64,000 nt of DNA, from NCBI RefSeq assembly GCF_003444775.1, contig NZ_CP021084.1, forward strand, positions 1 through 64,000, read 5' to 3'. Position numbers and translations under genes: made by a program. Numbering within the stretch: position 1 is the stretch's first letter; every line of letters begins with the position of its first letter. Origin of the DNA: Deinococcus ficus. Its GTDB lineage: Bacteria > Deinococcota > Deinococci > Deinococcales > Deinococcaceae. Below are positions 34,981 through 42,855 of this stretch, piece by piece. A model generated the notes under the pieces. It did not search any database and was not told where the DNA came from. It saw nothing but the letters and a program-made list of their open reading frames with translations.

Positions 34981-36351
34981 ATGACAACACGCAGCGGCGA
35001 ATCAGTCCCAAGTGGCACCAGCAGAGCCCTGTGGGGCCTCACGGTCATCATGCTGCTTCTTTTCATCGCCGCCGTGATCACCGGGATCGTGATTGCAGAG
35101 TCCGGCGCCAGAGCGCCACAGTGGGCACAGAACCTGACAACCCCTGCTGTGTACGCCGCTTTGATCGCAGCAACTCTGGGCTCCCTCATATCGGCCCTGC
35201 ACAGCCAGAATCTTGAAGCCATCAGGCATCAGAACAGCGGGGCCCTCGAACTCCTGCGGTCGGAATACGCCAAGCGCAATCAAGCGGACCTGGAGAAAAT
35301 CAAGGCCGATTACACGAAGGCCCACGCTGATTACACGCTGGCGATTCAAAAAGACCTGGAGGGCGTCAAAGCCACGTACCTGCGCGAAAACCAGACGGAA
35401 CTCGAGCGAATCAAGGCTCAGTACAGCAGTGAGCACCAGGCCGTCCAGCAAACGATCAGTCTGGACCTGGCGAAGTTCCAGTCCGCGTTGCAGCACGAAT
35501 TCGCGCAGCTCCGGGCGGTGACTGAAAACGAAGCGAAATATGCAATGTTGCGGCGGTCGGTTCTGGACGCCGGTCAAGCCGTACTGCCCAGGCTCAAGGA
35601 AGTGGTGAAGGGGCATGGCAAGTACGGCTACGAGAAGCCCTGGGCGTCCACAGCCATTCAGGAGGACTCCCCAGAGGCGAACAAGCGCGACACGACCGTG
35701 TTCCGCCTGTTTCGCTTCTTTGGCGCGTACCGGCGCTACCGGCGCATCACAGACTGGGAGCATCCCATCGCCAATGACCTGCTGATGTTCTTTTTCGAAG
35801 GGAAGATCGAGCCCGTCTTTGCCAGCGGAAGTTACCCGGACTGCATCAACGAAGGCACGGTGATCTGGCGGGAGACCATCGCCCAGCTTGGCCTGCTGAT
35901 GATCGACGCCAGCTCGGACAGGGCGCGGCCGGACCTGCTCAGCTGGCTGGCGTTCTGCTCGGCGTTGCGCGGGGGCGACCAGCGGGCCAAGTTCCTGGAT
36001 GCCCAGGCTGAGCGGATCAGTCAGTTCCTGGCATTGCCCTACCAGCGTACCGGGCATCCCGCGGTACGGGTGGCCCTTCTGGGGGTGTACCTGTGCGACA
36101 TGTGTATGGTCTGCGACCCGCAACGCAAATACATCCAGAGCTACCGCCCGGTCTTTCTACAGCACATCCTCAATCATACGGAGGCGAACAACGGCCTGTA
36201 CCTGTATGTCCGGCCAGGACCTGACCGCCTGTCCGATCTGGACTGCCTGCGTAAGGAGTATGCGGCCCGCGGCCAAGAAGCCCTGAACGACGAACGCGCT
36301 GCCCCGCCCGTGCGCTTCAATGGCGCCGGTGAAGCTGAGCTCTTGGGTTGA
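34981..36351 (+). CDS. Coiled-coil membrane protein, 456 aa
   Basis: Two N-terminal membrane segments (WGLTVIMLLLFIAAVITGIVI, about 18-38, and AVYAALIAATLGSLISAL, about 57-74). A ~100-residue coiled coil follows with a repeated K-A-x-Y-x-x-x-x-Q/T pattern (KIKADYTKAHADYTLAIQKD and similar). The cytosolic C-terminal domain is ~280 residues and Cys- and Trp-containing. AGGAGAGG precedes the ATG at 34981. Base composition is less GC-rich than the neighbours (more CAA, AAA and TTC codons), which hints at later acquisition. Function unknown. Confidence 0.8.
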   Translation: MTTRSGESVPSGTSRALWGLTVIMLLLFIAAVITGIVIAESGARAPQWAQNLTTPAVYAALIAATLGSLISALHSQNLEAIRHQNSGALELLRSEYAKRNQADLEKIKADYTKAHADYTLAIQKDLEGVKATYLRENQTELERIKAQYSSEHQAVQQTISLDLAKFQSALQHEFAQLRAVTENEAKYAMLRRSVLDAGQAVLPRLKEVVKGHGKYGYEKPWASTAIQEDSPEANKRDTTVFRLFRFFGAYRRYRRITDWEHPIANDLLMFFFEGKIEPVFASGSYPDCINEGTVIWRETIAQLGLLMIDASSDRARPDLLSWLAFCSALRGGDQRAKFLDAQAERISQFLALPYQRTGHPAVRVALLGVYLCDMCMVCDPQRKYIQSYRPVFLQHILNHTEANNGLYLYVRPGPDRLSDLDCLRKEYAARGQEALNDERAAPPVRFNGAGEAELLG

Positions 36352-36359
36352 AAACCGTC

Positions 36360-36384
36360 GGCGCCGCCTTCGTCTGGCGGCGCC
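36360..36384 (+). terminator. Terminator-like hairpin
   Basis: A perfect 9-bp stem (36360-36368 with 36376-36384) after the coiled-coil gene. Confidence 0.5.
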
Positions 36385-36535
36385 TGACGCGGCGTTGCGC
36401 GACGTCGCCAGCTGCGGGCGCTGCTAAAGCCGTCAGGCACCCGGCCAGACCCCCAGTCGAACCGGCAGATGCAGGTCTGGTCCGGGCCCACCAGGGCTCC
36501 AGGCGGCCTGCACTGCACCCGGCGCCCGCGCCAGT

Positions 36536-36556
36536 CACCCACCTGTGGCCTACGGT
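36536..36556 (+). promoter_or_regulatory. CACCCA-type promoter, leaderless
   Basis: CACCCA (36536-36541) is 15 bases before TACGGT (36551-36556); the ATG at 36564 follows seven bases later. The stretch from CACCCACCTG through TACGGT is nearly identical to that at 17295. Confidence 0.6.
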
Positions 36557-36563
36557 CAGGCGT

Positions 36564-37334
36564 ATGGTCCTTCCTCTTCCGTCTGATCCCGACCGCTCGC
36601 AGCTGCTTCGCGCGTGGCTCCTGAATCCTGAGTGCCCGGCACACACACCCACCGTGGAGTTTGTTGACCCTGACCTGCCGCTTCGCGACTGGACGGAAGG
36701 CGAGGACATCGTGACCTTCTGGCATGGCGATCGGCAGTACGCGGCGAGGCGTGATCAGCCGGTGCTGACGCCGCTGCCGGACATCCGCGATGACCTCCTG
36801 AGTCTGGTGGCAGACCGCTTTCCCGAGTTCACCGAGGAGCGCCGTGACTGGGGCCAGGTGGGGTGGGTGAGCGTCTGGAAGACCCCGCACGGGCCGGTGA
36901 GCATCGATCAGGCGGAGGGGGGTGGCGTGACAGTCGCCCTTGGCGGCCACGCCCGCCGGTACGCGTCCGCGCAGGGCCTGATCCAGGCGCTCCGCGCCTT
37001 CAAGGCAGCCCCGCCAGCCACGGACGCAGGCAATGTTCCAGCGTTCACCGGACACACCCTGGAGTGGCACACCGCGGGCGAGGACAGCCGCCTGCTGAAC
37101 GAACACGACCTGCAGGAGCTGCCCACCCGCCTGCAACAGCTGCTTCTGGCCAGCCCCGACCCGGCGTGGGACCGCGTCCCGATGGGCCGCGCGGGGACGG
37201 TCGGCCCGCCGGTGGTCCTGGACCGGATGTTCACCCTGCATGCCCGCCTCGGCGATCACCACTTCCTCGCGCAGGCCCCGACGCTCCTCGGGCTCCGACC
37301 GTACGCGGAAGTGCTCGCCCTGCTCGCGTTGTGA
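36564..37334 (+). CDS. Hypothetical protein, 256 aa
   Basis: A soluble protein with no recognised domain. The start at 36564 is set by the promoter-like TACGGT just ahead; the frame is open upstream to 36348 but that part overlaps the promoter. Trp-rich strands (FWHGDRQYAARRD; WGQVGWVSVWKTPHG) and a Leu-rich helical C-terminus (LQELPTRLQQLLLAS) are the main features. No signal peptide. Confidence 0.75.
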   Translation: MVLPLPSDPDRSQLLRAWLLNPECPAHTPTVEFVDPDLPLRDWTEGEDIVTFWHGDRQYAARRDQPVLTPLPDIRDDLLSLVADRFPEFTEERRDWGQVGWVSVWKTPHGPVSIDQAEGGGVTVALGGHARRYASAQGLIQALRAFKAAPPATDAGNVPAFTGHTLEWHTAGEDSRLLNEHDLQELPTRLQQLLLASPDPAWDRVPMGRAGTVGPPVVLDRMFTLHARLGDHHFLAQAPTLLGLRPYAEVLALLAL

Positions 37335-37353
37335 ACCGGCCTGCGCACGACCC

Positions 37354-37380
37354 TTCACCCTGGCCCCTCGCCAGGGTGAA
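37354..37380 (+). promoter_or_regulatory. TTCACC hairpin
   Basis: A 10-bp perfect stem (TTCACCCTGG with CCAGGGTGAA, loop of 7), downstream of the gene ending at 37334 and 70 bases before the minicistron at 37451. A possible 25-codon frame (37387-37464) lies directly behind it, but has no independent support. Confidence 0.5.
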
Positions 37381-37450
37381 CCCGTGATGACGTCCGCCGC
37401 GCCGGAGTCCGCGGGCGATCCGCCCCTTCCCTCCCCCAAAGGAGTGCCCC

Positions 37451-37570
37451 ATGACCCACTGTGACCACCCGATCCCCAGAGCGGTGCCGTGCACCGTCCG
37501 GCCGTTCATTCGTTCCACGCCCCTTTCTCCCGCTGGGACGGCGGAGAGGCTGACGGGGGGGCGGGCGTGA
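37451..37570 (+). CDS. Minicistron, 39 aa, coupled to the next gene
   Basis: AAAGGAGTGCCCC precedes the ATG at 37451, one of the best ribosome sites in the area. The 39-residue product is Pro/Arg/Thr-rich with two Cys residues and no fold. Its stop overlaps the GTG start of the next gene as GTGA. Like the ORFs at 22404 and 42091, it may serve mainly to load ribosomes for the gene behind it. Confidence 0.5.
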   Translation: MTHCDHPIPRAVPCTVRPFIRSTPLSPAGTAERLTGGRA

Positions 37571-37845
37571 GCAAGGAGAGCCTGAGCACGTTCGTGAGCT
37601 TCGTCCTCTCGCAGCAGCCGCAGGTGATCTACGTGATTCCCGATGAGGACCAGAGCGGCGTCGAGATTGACGTGCTGGACTCTCAGCGCATGGCCTCGCT
37701 CGACAAGGAGCGCGACTTCCGGAAGGTTCCGTTCGCCGACCTGGCCCTCGGGCGCCTGATCGAGGCCGATGAGCAGGCGGAAGTCGACGGACTGATCGTC
37801 ACCACCCGGGACGGCCGCTACCTCATTCCGTACGCCCGGGACTGA
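37567..37845 (+). CDS. Hypothetical protein, 92 aa
   Basis: I chose the GTG at 37567 (product begins MSKESLSTFVSFVLSQQ) because it overlaps the stop of the minicistron; the frame is open to 37489. The protein is acidic and compact, with alternating strands and helices (PQVIYVIPDEDQSGVEIDVL near residues 19-38). It ends in a strand-turn (TTRDGRYLIPYARD). No domain recognised. Confidence 0.7.
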   Translation: MSKESLSTFVSFVLSQQPQVIYVIPDEDQSGVEIDVLDSQRMASLDKERDFRKVPFADLALGRLIEADEQAEVDGLIVTTRDGRYLIPYARD

Positions 37846-37853
37846 GGGGCATT

Positions 37854-37874
37854 CACCCGCGCGCTCCACATACT
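37854..37874 (+). promoter_or_regulatory. CACCC-type promoter, leaderless
   Basis: TTCACCC (CACCC at 37854-37858) is 15 bases before CATACT (37869-37874); the ATG at 37881 follows six bases later. No hairpin forms here, unlike the other TTCACC sites. Confidence 0.55.
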
Positions 37875-37880
37875 CAGGCC

Positions 37881-38309
37881 ATGGACAAAGAGCTGCTGAA
37901 GCAGGCCGGAATGATGCTCCCCCACATGGCGCTGTTCGAGCGCATGCTTCACATGCGGACCCTGCTGTGGCTGGCGGGGCACATGGAAGAACGTGGGGAC
38001 CGGGTGACGCTGGTCAGCGCTGGCAGCGTCACCCTGGTCGGGCAGGAGATGACCACGCACGAGACCGTCACCACCAGCCGGGGCGAAGTGACGGCCGCTG
38101 CGGCGTACCAGGTGCTGCACGAACTCAAAGGCCATGAAGCGGCCGAGTATGCCGTGACCCGGGAGGAGCTCAAGGCCCTGAATGCGGGTGCCGTGGACCG
38201 CCTGGCGAGCAGCGCGGAGCTGCTGGCGTTCGGTGAGACGCTGGAGCGGATCGTGGCCCTGCGCGACCCCCGCAAGGGGCGGGCGGGTGAAGAGGCGCCA
38301 TTCGCGTGA
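37881..38309 (+). CDS. Hypothetical protein, 142 aa
   Basis: A helical, soluble protein with a Met-rich N-terminus (MMLPHMALFERMLHMRTLLW, about residues 11-30) that could be amphipathic. The middle is Thr/Val-rich (TLVSAGSVTLVGQEMTTHET) and the C-terminal half consists of helices. The start has no ribosome site, consistent with the promoter directly upstream. Function unknown. Confidence 0.75.
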   Translation: MDKELLKQAGMMLPHMALFERMLHMRTLLWLAGHMEERGDRVTLVSAGSVTLVGQEMTTHETVTTSRGEVTAAAAYQVLHELKGHEAAEYAVTREELKALNAGAVDRLASSAELLAFGETLERIVALRDPRKGRAGEEAPFA

Positions 38310-38336
38310 GCCTCCGGAGCGCAGGCAGGGTCCCGC

Positions 38337-38356
38337 CACCCACCCGCCGGGACACT
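38337..38356 (+). promoter_or_regulatory. CACCCA-type promoter, leaderless
   Basis: CACCCA (38337-38342) is 14 bases before GACACT (38351-38356), with the ATG at 38362. Almost the same sequence as at 44289. Confidence 0.6.
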
Positions 38357-38361
38357 GGCGT

Positions 38362-38832
38362 ATGTGGCCCAGCATCCCGCAGGAAAAGGACCAGAGCCGA
38401 AATCCACATAAGCAGGCGCAGGCGCTGCTGAAGATCAAACCCACGCCTGCGCAGCGTCAGATGAACCTCGTGAAGTACGAGGAGTACAAGCACGACTGGA
38501 GCATGGCCTGGTACCGGACCATGAAGCTGCTGCCCAACCGGGACCGGGACGCGTACACCCTGCTGCTGAGCTTCGACGCCGACCGCATGCAGGGGAAGGT
38601 CATTCAGGGCGCCGCGTTCGGCCTGCTGCTGGCCGTCGCCCTCTACCTCGCCTCGATCTATCTCACCCCCACCCTGCCGGTGGAAGTCCGCGCGAGCCTG
38701 GCCCTTCTCGTGGGTCTCGGGCGGGTCCTGGCGACGTACCAGTCGGAGGTGGCGGTGTACGTCGAGCAGGGTCAGGTGGTGCATGCGCAGGTCGGACTCC
38801 GCGGCATCCAGTGGAAAGACCGCGCCGCCTGA
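38362..38832 (+). CDS. Membrane protein, 156 aa
   Basis: A ~75-residue cytosolic N-terminal region (polar, Lys/Gln-rich) is followed by two hydrophobic segments: AAFGLLLAVALYLASIYL (about 82-99) and ASLALLVGLGRVLATY (about 108-123). A short basic tail follows. The start at 38362 follows a GACACT box; the frame upstream is a shadow of the preceding gene. No domain recognised. Confidence 0.75.
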   Translation: MWPSIPQEKDQSRNPHKQAQALLKIKPTPAQRQMNLVKYEEYKHDWSMAWYRTMKLLPNRDRDAYTLLLSFDADRMQGKVIQGAAFGLLLAVALYLASIYLTPTLPVEVRASLALLVGLGRVLATYQSEVAVYVEQGQVVHAQVGLRGIQWKDRAA

Positions 38833-39024
38833 CGGCGCCCTGGGCCGCCGACCAGCCAGCATCACGAGTGACCGCCGCGGCTCCTCCCCGGGGCCGCGCT
38901 GCCGTTCGGTGGGTCACCCGCACGGAGGGTGCAGGGGCCCCCATGGGCGCCTGCGCCGGGTCTCCTCTCCCCTGCCCGGCAATCAGGAGTGGTTTTGATT
39001 CCGTATCAAGAAGAATGGCGTGTC

Positions 39025-39054
39025 TTGATTTACCACTCAACAGAACACCACACT
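39025..39054 (+). promoter_or_regulatory. Promoter, leaderless
   Basis: TTGATT (39025-39030) is 18 bases from CACACT (39049-39054), five bases before the ATG at 39060. CACTCA at 39034 is a one-mismatch version of the CACCCA element at the expected spacing. The upstream stretch 38995-39035 is AT-rich and has two imperfect TTGAT/ATCAAG repeats that could be an operator. Confidence 0.45.
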
Positions 39055-39059
39055 GAACC

Positions 39060-39359
39060 ATGGCACGCACGCGGCACCACTCCGGGTCGAAACGACTGAC
39101 CCGCGAACAGCGGCGGATCCACGCTCAGCAGAAGCACTTGCGGGAGCATCTCGCCCACCACCGAAAAAACGTCCTGGAGGTCAGCGAACACCTGTTCGGC
39201 CAGCGCCTGACGGTTGAGGACCTCAGCGGCGCCCAGCGCTATTCCGTCGAGGCGTACCTCCTGGACTGCCAGCGGCAGATCGACCTGGGCAGCCTCGAAC
39301 GGATGACCGCCCTGCCGGACGACGTCCAGCGCCAGGTGCTGGAAGACCTGCTGCGCTGA
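39060..39359 (+). CDS. Small basic hypothetical protein, 99 aa
   Basis: The N-terminal 40 residues are very rich in His, Arg, Lys and Gln (RTRHHSGSKRLTREQRRIHA), suggesting nucleic-acid contact. The rest forms helices (LTVEDLSGAQRYSVEAYLLD). No domain recognised. The promoter places transcription start at or next to the ATG. Confidence 0.7.
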   Translation: MARTRHHSGSKRLTREQRRIHAQQKHLREHLAHHRKNVLEVSEHLFGQRLTVEDLSGAQRYSVEAYLLDCQRQIDLGSLERMTALPDDVQRQVLEDLLR

Positions 39360-39406
39360 ACCGCGCCCGCCACACCACCACGGCGTCCGCCCGATCCTGA
39401 CCCCCC

Positions 39407-39425
39407 TTCACCCGCAGGCGGGTGA
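39407..39425 (+). promoter_or_regulatory. TTCACC hairpin
   Basis: TTCACCCG-CAGG-CGGGTGA, between the genes at 39060 and 39553. Confidence 0.45.
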
Positions 39426-39552
39426 CCGGCACCCGCAAGCCTCCCGCTGGGACGGTCAGGCCGTCACCCTGCCGGCCCCGCTCCCGCGGCCAGGTCCCAA
39501 TCCAGGAAAAGGAGTCGCACTGCCCCGGTCCGCCTGGGCGTCAGCGTCCAAC

Positions 39553-39933
39553 ATGCAACACGTCTACTTCCCGACCGCCCATCACCAGTACGCCACCCGC
39601 CTCGTGTTCGGAGACACCGAGGACCTCCAACTTGTCCGCGACACCTACACCCCTCCCGAAACCAGACCCGAGTACCAGCGGCAGCTGCGCCAGCTGGAGC
39701 ACGAGGCCGCCAGACGCGGCCTGGGCCGGGACCAGCGCCGCATCGTCGCGGGGCTGAAGGTCACGCCCCTGCACACGTTCACCATTCCCGTGCTCATCAC
39801 GGACCTGACCCGGCTGCCTGACGGGGTGCACGCCACGTTCCTCTGCGTGGACCAGGACGTCGCGCAGGTGCACAGCAGCGTGATCCTCGACGCGCAGGGT
39901 CGGCCGCGGGCCCCGGTGGCCCAGGGAGAATGA
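39553..39933 (+). CDS. Hypothetical protein, 126 aa
   Basis: The ATG at 39553 has no ribosome site. An AAAAGGAG lies at 39507-39514 before an in-frame CTG at 39520, which could be a rare start adding 11 residues. The product has alternating strands and helices, with YQRQLRQLEHEAARRGLGRD (residues about 41-60) a clear helix and FTIPVLITDLTRLP a strand. No domain recognised. The next gene starts five bases after the stop. Confidence 0.7.
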   Translation: MQHVYFPTAHHQYATRLVFGDTEDLQLVRDTYTPPETRPEYQRQLRQLEHEAARRGLGRDQRRIVAGLKVTPLHTFTIPVLITDLTRLPDGVHATFLCVDQDVAQVHSSVILDAQGRPRAPVAQGE

Positions 39934-39937
39934 CGTC

Positions 39938-40441
39938 ATGCTCCAAGACGCCCTGACCGCCCTGACCGCGCAGCTCAGCGGCATGATCGGCGCGGCCGTC
40001 CGTGCCGAACTGCCCCGGGTGACCGTCAGCACCCCCCACGGCAGCACCGCGCTGCACGTCGACGAGACCGGCGAGTACGTCACGGACGAACACAACCTCA
40101 CGCACAGCCTCGCGGTGCCGAGCGTGGCCCGCATCAGTGCGCTGTTCGCCTGGCAGCCGGCCGCCCGGCACGCCGATGAGGACGTGCAGCTTCTGCAGGA
40201 GAAGTCGACCGCGGACGTGACGGTGTACGTCACCGGAAGCTGGCCGTGCGGTCAGGGCACCGTCCGGGGTGTGCGCCTGGTGCACGGTCGCACGACGGCC
40301 CAGCGGTACGGCACGCTCACAGCCTGGGTCAGTGCGGGCGTGCTGCATGCGCTGCTGGAACTCGAGGACCCGAACCGTGCCGGCACATGCGTCCTGGAGT
40401 ACATGGAGCGGGACCTCTCCGACGAGTCCGAACCGTTCTAG
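39938..40441 (+). CDS. Hypothetical protein, 167 aa
   Basis: A soluble, beta-rich protein: VTVSTPHGSTALHVDETGEY near residue 28, and ADVTVYVTGSWPCGQGTVRG near 91. There is no signal peptide and no known domain. It lies five bases behind the previous gene with GGAGA before the ATG, so it is probably the second gene of a two-gene operon. Confidence 0.75.
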   Translation: MLQDALTALTAQLSGMIGAAVRAELPRVTVSTPHGSTALHVDETGEYVTDEHNLTHSLAVPSVARISALFAWQPAARHADEDVQLLQEKSTADVTVYVTGSWPCGQGTVRGVRLVHGRTTAQRYGTLTAWVSAGVLHALLELEDPNRAGTCVLEYMERDLSDESEPF

Positions 40442-40600
40442 ATCGCAGACAGCAAGCGCTAAACGCTCCAATGTTGAAGTTTTCCGACTTCTCTCATCTC
40501 TCCACATGCGCTCGAATGATGGGCCAGGGAACAGTAGGGTGACCCCTGACCCCCTGAAAACCTTGCATTGGGCGCTTCAGGAGGGACCTCAGGAGGTTCT

Positions 40601-40984
40601 ATGAAAGGATTACGTCTTCTTCCCGTCACCATGGCGCTCAGCCTGATCCTCGCCGCCTGCGGACAGCCCGCCACCACCCCGCCCGCCCCCAGCGCGGAAA
40701 GCGGCGTCATCACCGAGAACGGTGAAAGCATCCAGCGGCGCCACATCGGCGACCTGGCAGCAGCCTCTGCCGACTGCAACATCATCACGAACGCGTCCGC
40801 GTACTGCTACAACTCGGCGCCTGGCACGCAGTACCGCTATGTGGTGCGCTGCAACGACGACGGGATCGCCAACCGTTACAGCTGGGACTACGGGGAGTGG
40901 CGCAACCAGAGCGGCACGTACCGCTCGCACGCGACCTGCCCCGCCGGCGACTACTTCAACACGCACTACATCGACTTCCGCTAA
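40601..40984 (+). CDS. Lipoprotein, 127 aa
   Basis: The type II signal peptide (MKGLRLLPVTMALSLILAAC) has lipobox LAAC. The linker is Pro/Thr-rich and the mature domain is small, aromatic-rich and has four Cys residues (ADCNII, AYCYNS, VRCNDD, ATCPAG), which probably form two disulfides. AGGAGG five bases before the ATG is a perfect ribosome site. A terminator hairpin follows. No domain recognised. Confidence 0.85.
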   Translation: MKGLRLLPVTMALSLILAACGQPATTPPAPSAESGVITENGESIQRRHIGDLAAASADCNIITNASAYCYNSAPGTQYRYVVRCNDDGIANRYSWDYGEWRNQSGTYRSHATCPAGDYFNTHYIDFR

Positions 40985-41000
40985 ACCCCGCCTGTCAAGG

Positions 41001-41030
41001 AACGCCGCGCCCCCACCGGGGTGCGGCGTT
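41001..41030 (+). terminator. Terminator hairpin
   Basis: A 13-bp stem with one G-U pair (41001-41013 with 41018-41030), following the lipoprotein gene. Confidence 0.7.
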
Positions 41031-41125
41031 TCCAGTCCACCCCCGGAGCCACGACGAGCGTCCCAGGGCGGTCCTCCGACCGAATGCTGCTCAGGCCACC
41101 TCCCAGGAGAACGCACGCCTGGAAA

Positions 41126-41145
41126 CACCCAGTCGTCCGTACTTT
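41126..41145 (+). promoter_or_regulatory. CACCCA-type promoter, leaderless
   Basis: CACCCA (41126-41131) is 14 bases before TACTTT (41140-41145), with the ATG at 41152 six bases later. Confidence 0.6.
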
Positions 41146-41151
41146 GAAGGT

Positions 41152-41577
41152 ATGAGTGACACGATCTTCAGGAGCACCAACAGCCAGCGCAACATCGTGC
41201 CCGGATGGACCAACATGCTGCCCGACAGCCCCGACTGGATCGAGCTGCAGATCGACGTCGACATGCAGTCCTGGACGCGCGAGCACGCCTGCGTGCTGCT
41301 GCAGTACTGGGACAGCAACGACGTCCTGACCAAGCAGGCCATCCTCCCCATGCGCGCGTTTTCTGGCGACGCAGCCGGCTGGTGCGCGATGCTGCCCAAC
41401 CACGGCCGGGTGATCGTCAACGCGATCGACCCCACCCCGCGCCCCCCGCTGCTGGCGACCCACATCCTCACCATCGACCCGAAAAGCCCCCGTGGAACGG
41501 TGTTGAACGCCGAGGTGCGCTTCCCGCACGATCCAGGCCTGCTGTTCCTCGGTGAGGCGGCCCACACCCGCAACTGA
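41152..41577 (+). CDS. Hypothetical protein, 141 aa
   Basis: A soluble protein with Trp-rich strands (GWTNMLPDSPDWIELQIDVD, residues 18-37) and a beta-sandwich-like pattern in the rest. No domain recognised. The start at 41152 is fixed by the TACTTT box directly upstream; the frame is open to 40897 without support. The next gene begins two bases after the stop, so they are co-transcribed. Confidence 0.75.
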   Translation: MSDTIFRSTNSQRNIVPGWTNMLPDSPDWIELQIDVDMQSWTREHACVLLQYWDSNDVLTKQAILPMRAFSGDAAGWCAMLPNHGRVIVNAIDPTPRPPLLATHILTIDPKSPRGTVLNAEVRFPHDPGLLFLGEAAHTRN

Positions 41578-41579
41578 CC

Positions 41580-42029
41580 ATGCCCCTGACGCTGCAGCCC
41601 ATCAGCTTCCAGGAAGCGTGCGCCTTCGTCCGCCAACATCACCGGCATCTCGGCCCGCCTCAAGGCCATAAGTTCAGCATTGCCGTGAATGACGGAGCCG
41701 CCGTGGTCGGCGTGGTGATGGTCGGCCGGCCGGTCGCCCGCGGGTACGACGACGGCACGACCCTGGAAGTCACGCGCCTGTGCACCACAGGCGCCGCCAA
41801 CGCCGCCTCGATGCTGTACGGCGCGGCCTGGCGTGCAGCCAAGGCCCTCGGGTACCGCAGGATGTTCACGTACACGCTCGCTCAGGAACACGGGTACTCC
41901 CTGACTGCCAGCGGCTGGCGCAGGCTCGGCCCGGCAGGCGGTGGCGAGTGGAACGCGCCCAGCCGCCACCGCCTGCCAGTTCGTCAACCTGGAGTGAAGA
42001 CCCTCTGGCAGGCGCCCGAACTCCCCTGA
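41580..42029 (+). CDS. XF1762-family protein, 149 aa
   Basis: The sequence pattern matches what I recall for the phage- and plasmid-borne XF1762 family: FVRQHHRHLGPPQGHKFSIA, GVVMVGRPVARGYDDGTTLE, VTRLCTTGAANAASMLYGAA, then GYRRMFTYTLAQEHGYSL. The fold looks like a small GNAT-type acyltransferase, but no substrate is known. In phages it sits among replication or recombination genes. Here it directly follows an orphan gene in an operon. A palindromic hairpin separates it from the next minicistron. Confidence 0.8.
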   Translation: MPLTLQPISFQEACAFVRQHHRHLGPPQGHKFSIAVNDGAAVVGVVMVGRPVARGYDDGTTLEVTRLCTTGAANAASMLYGAAWRAAKALGYRRMFTYTLAQEHGYSLTASGWRRLGPAGGGEWNAPSRHRLPVRQPGVKTLWQAPELP

Positions 42030-42043
42030 TTCCCTGACCGCCT

Positions 42044-42071
42044 GCGCCCCTGGACTGCCCTCCAGGGGCGC
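42044..42071 (+). terminator. Terminator-like hairpin
   Basis: An 11-bp stem (GCGCCCCTGGA with TCCAGGGGCGC) between the XF1762-like gene and the minicistron at 42091. Confidence 0.6.
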
Positions 42072-42090
42072 GTCCATTCCCGGAGGTCCC

Positions 42091-42153
42091 ATGAACACTG
42101 CGCTCAAGCCCGCACGCGCCACTCCCCAGATCTCCAGGACCATCCGCGCATGA
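42091..42153 (+). CDS. Minicistron, 20 aa, coupled to the next gene
   Basis: CGGAGGTCCC precedes the ATG at 42091. The 20-residue product (MNTALKPARATPQISRTIRA) is basic and has no fold. The stop overlaps the next ATG as ATGA, and the next gene has no ribosome site of its own. Third case of this layout in the window. Confidence 0.5.
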   Translation: MNTALKPARATPQISRTIRA

Positions 42154-42848
42154 GGGTCCTGCGAACCGCGTTCCTCGAATCCCCTCCGCTGCCCGGTCCG
42201 GTCACCCCGGTGCTCCACCTCGATACCCACGAGCACCAGGGCCTGCTGCTCGGCACATGCGGGGGGCCGCCCGGGCGCGTCCTCGCCTACGACGACCGCA
42301 GCGGCGAGCGCGGCCCGGCGGCGCTGAACCTCACCCGGTCGCTGCAGACCATGCTTCCCTCGTCAGCGGCCCATCACCTGCTGCAGGCGGTCCGGCAGTG
42401 GTGTGCCGACGCCGACGCCGCGTCCCTCCAGGCGGTGTGCGAACACGTCACCCTCAACCCCAGCACCGTTGACGCGGTCTACACCCAACTGCTCGTGCCC
42501 TGCGAACCCGTGCGCACCTTGAGCCTGCTCCGGAAGTACGCCCTGAGTGACCAGGCCGAACCGTTCGTGCCGTACCTGCCCCTGTGGATCACGGACACGG
42601 CCCAGCTCGAACTGGGCGTCTGGACTGACCAGGGGACGCGCTGCCTGTTTCTGGACGGCGTGCCGGTCAACCTCCACGCCCTGCACGGCGAGCCGGGCCT
42701 CGACCCCCTGCTCGGTACGCTCGCCCACGTGCTGAGCGCGTCGCCAGGAAGCCTCAGGGCGCTGAGGGACGTGCCGGACCAGGCGCTGCCTCACCTGATC
42801 CAGGTGCTCCGCGGAGAATCCGGGCACTCACCCAAGTGCCCCCTATAA
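42150..42848 (+). CDS. Hypothetical protein, 232 aa
   Basis: A soluble protein without a recognised domain. Helices dominate the middle (HHLLQAVRQWCADADAASLQ, residues about 72-91). The C-terminal half has short strands (TAQLELGVWTDQGTRCLFLD near 150). Translation is probably coupled to the 20-residue minicistron. The gene ends just before the promoter of the DUF2227-like gene, which lies inside its last codons. Confidence 0.75.
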   Translation: MRVLRTAFLESPPLPGPVTPVLHLDTHEHQGLLLGTCGGPPGRVLAYDDRSGERGPAALNLTRSLQTMLPSSAAHHLLQAVRQWCADADAASLQAVCEHVTLNPSTVDAVYTQLLVPCEPVRTLSLLRKYALSDQAEPFVPYLPLWITDTAQLELGVWTDQGTRCLFLDGVPVNLHALHGEPGLDPLLGTLAHVLSASPGSLRALRDVPDQALPHLIQVLRGESGHSPKCPL

Positions 42849-42849
42849 C
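42829..42849 (+). promoter_or_regulatory. CACCCA-type promoter, leaderless
   Basis: CACCCA (42829-42834) is 15 bases before TATAAC (42844-42849), with the ATG at 42856. The element lies within the end of the previous gene. Confidence 0.55.
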
Positions 42850-42855
42850 AGCGTC

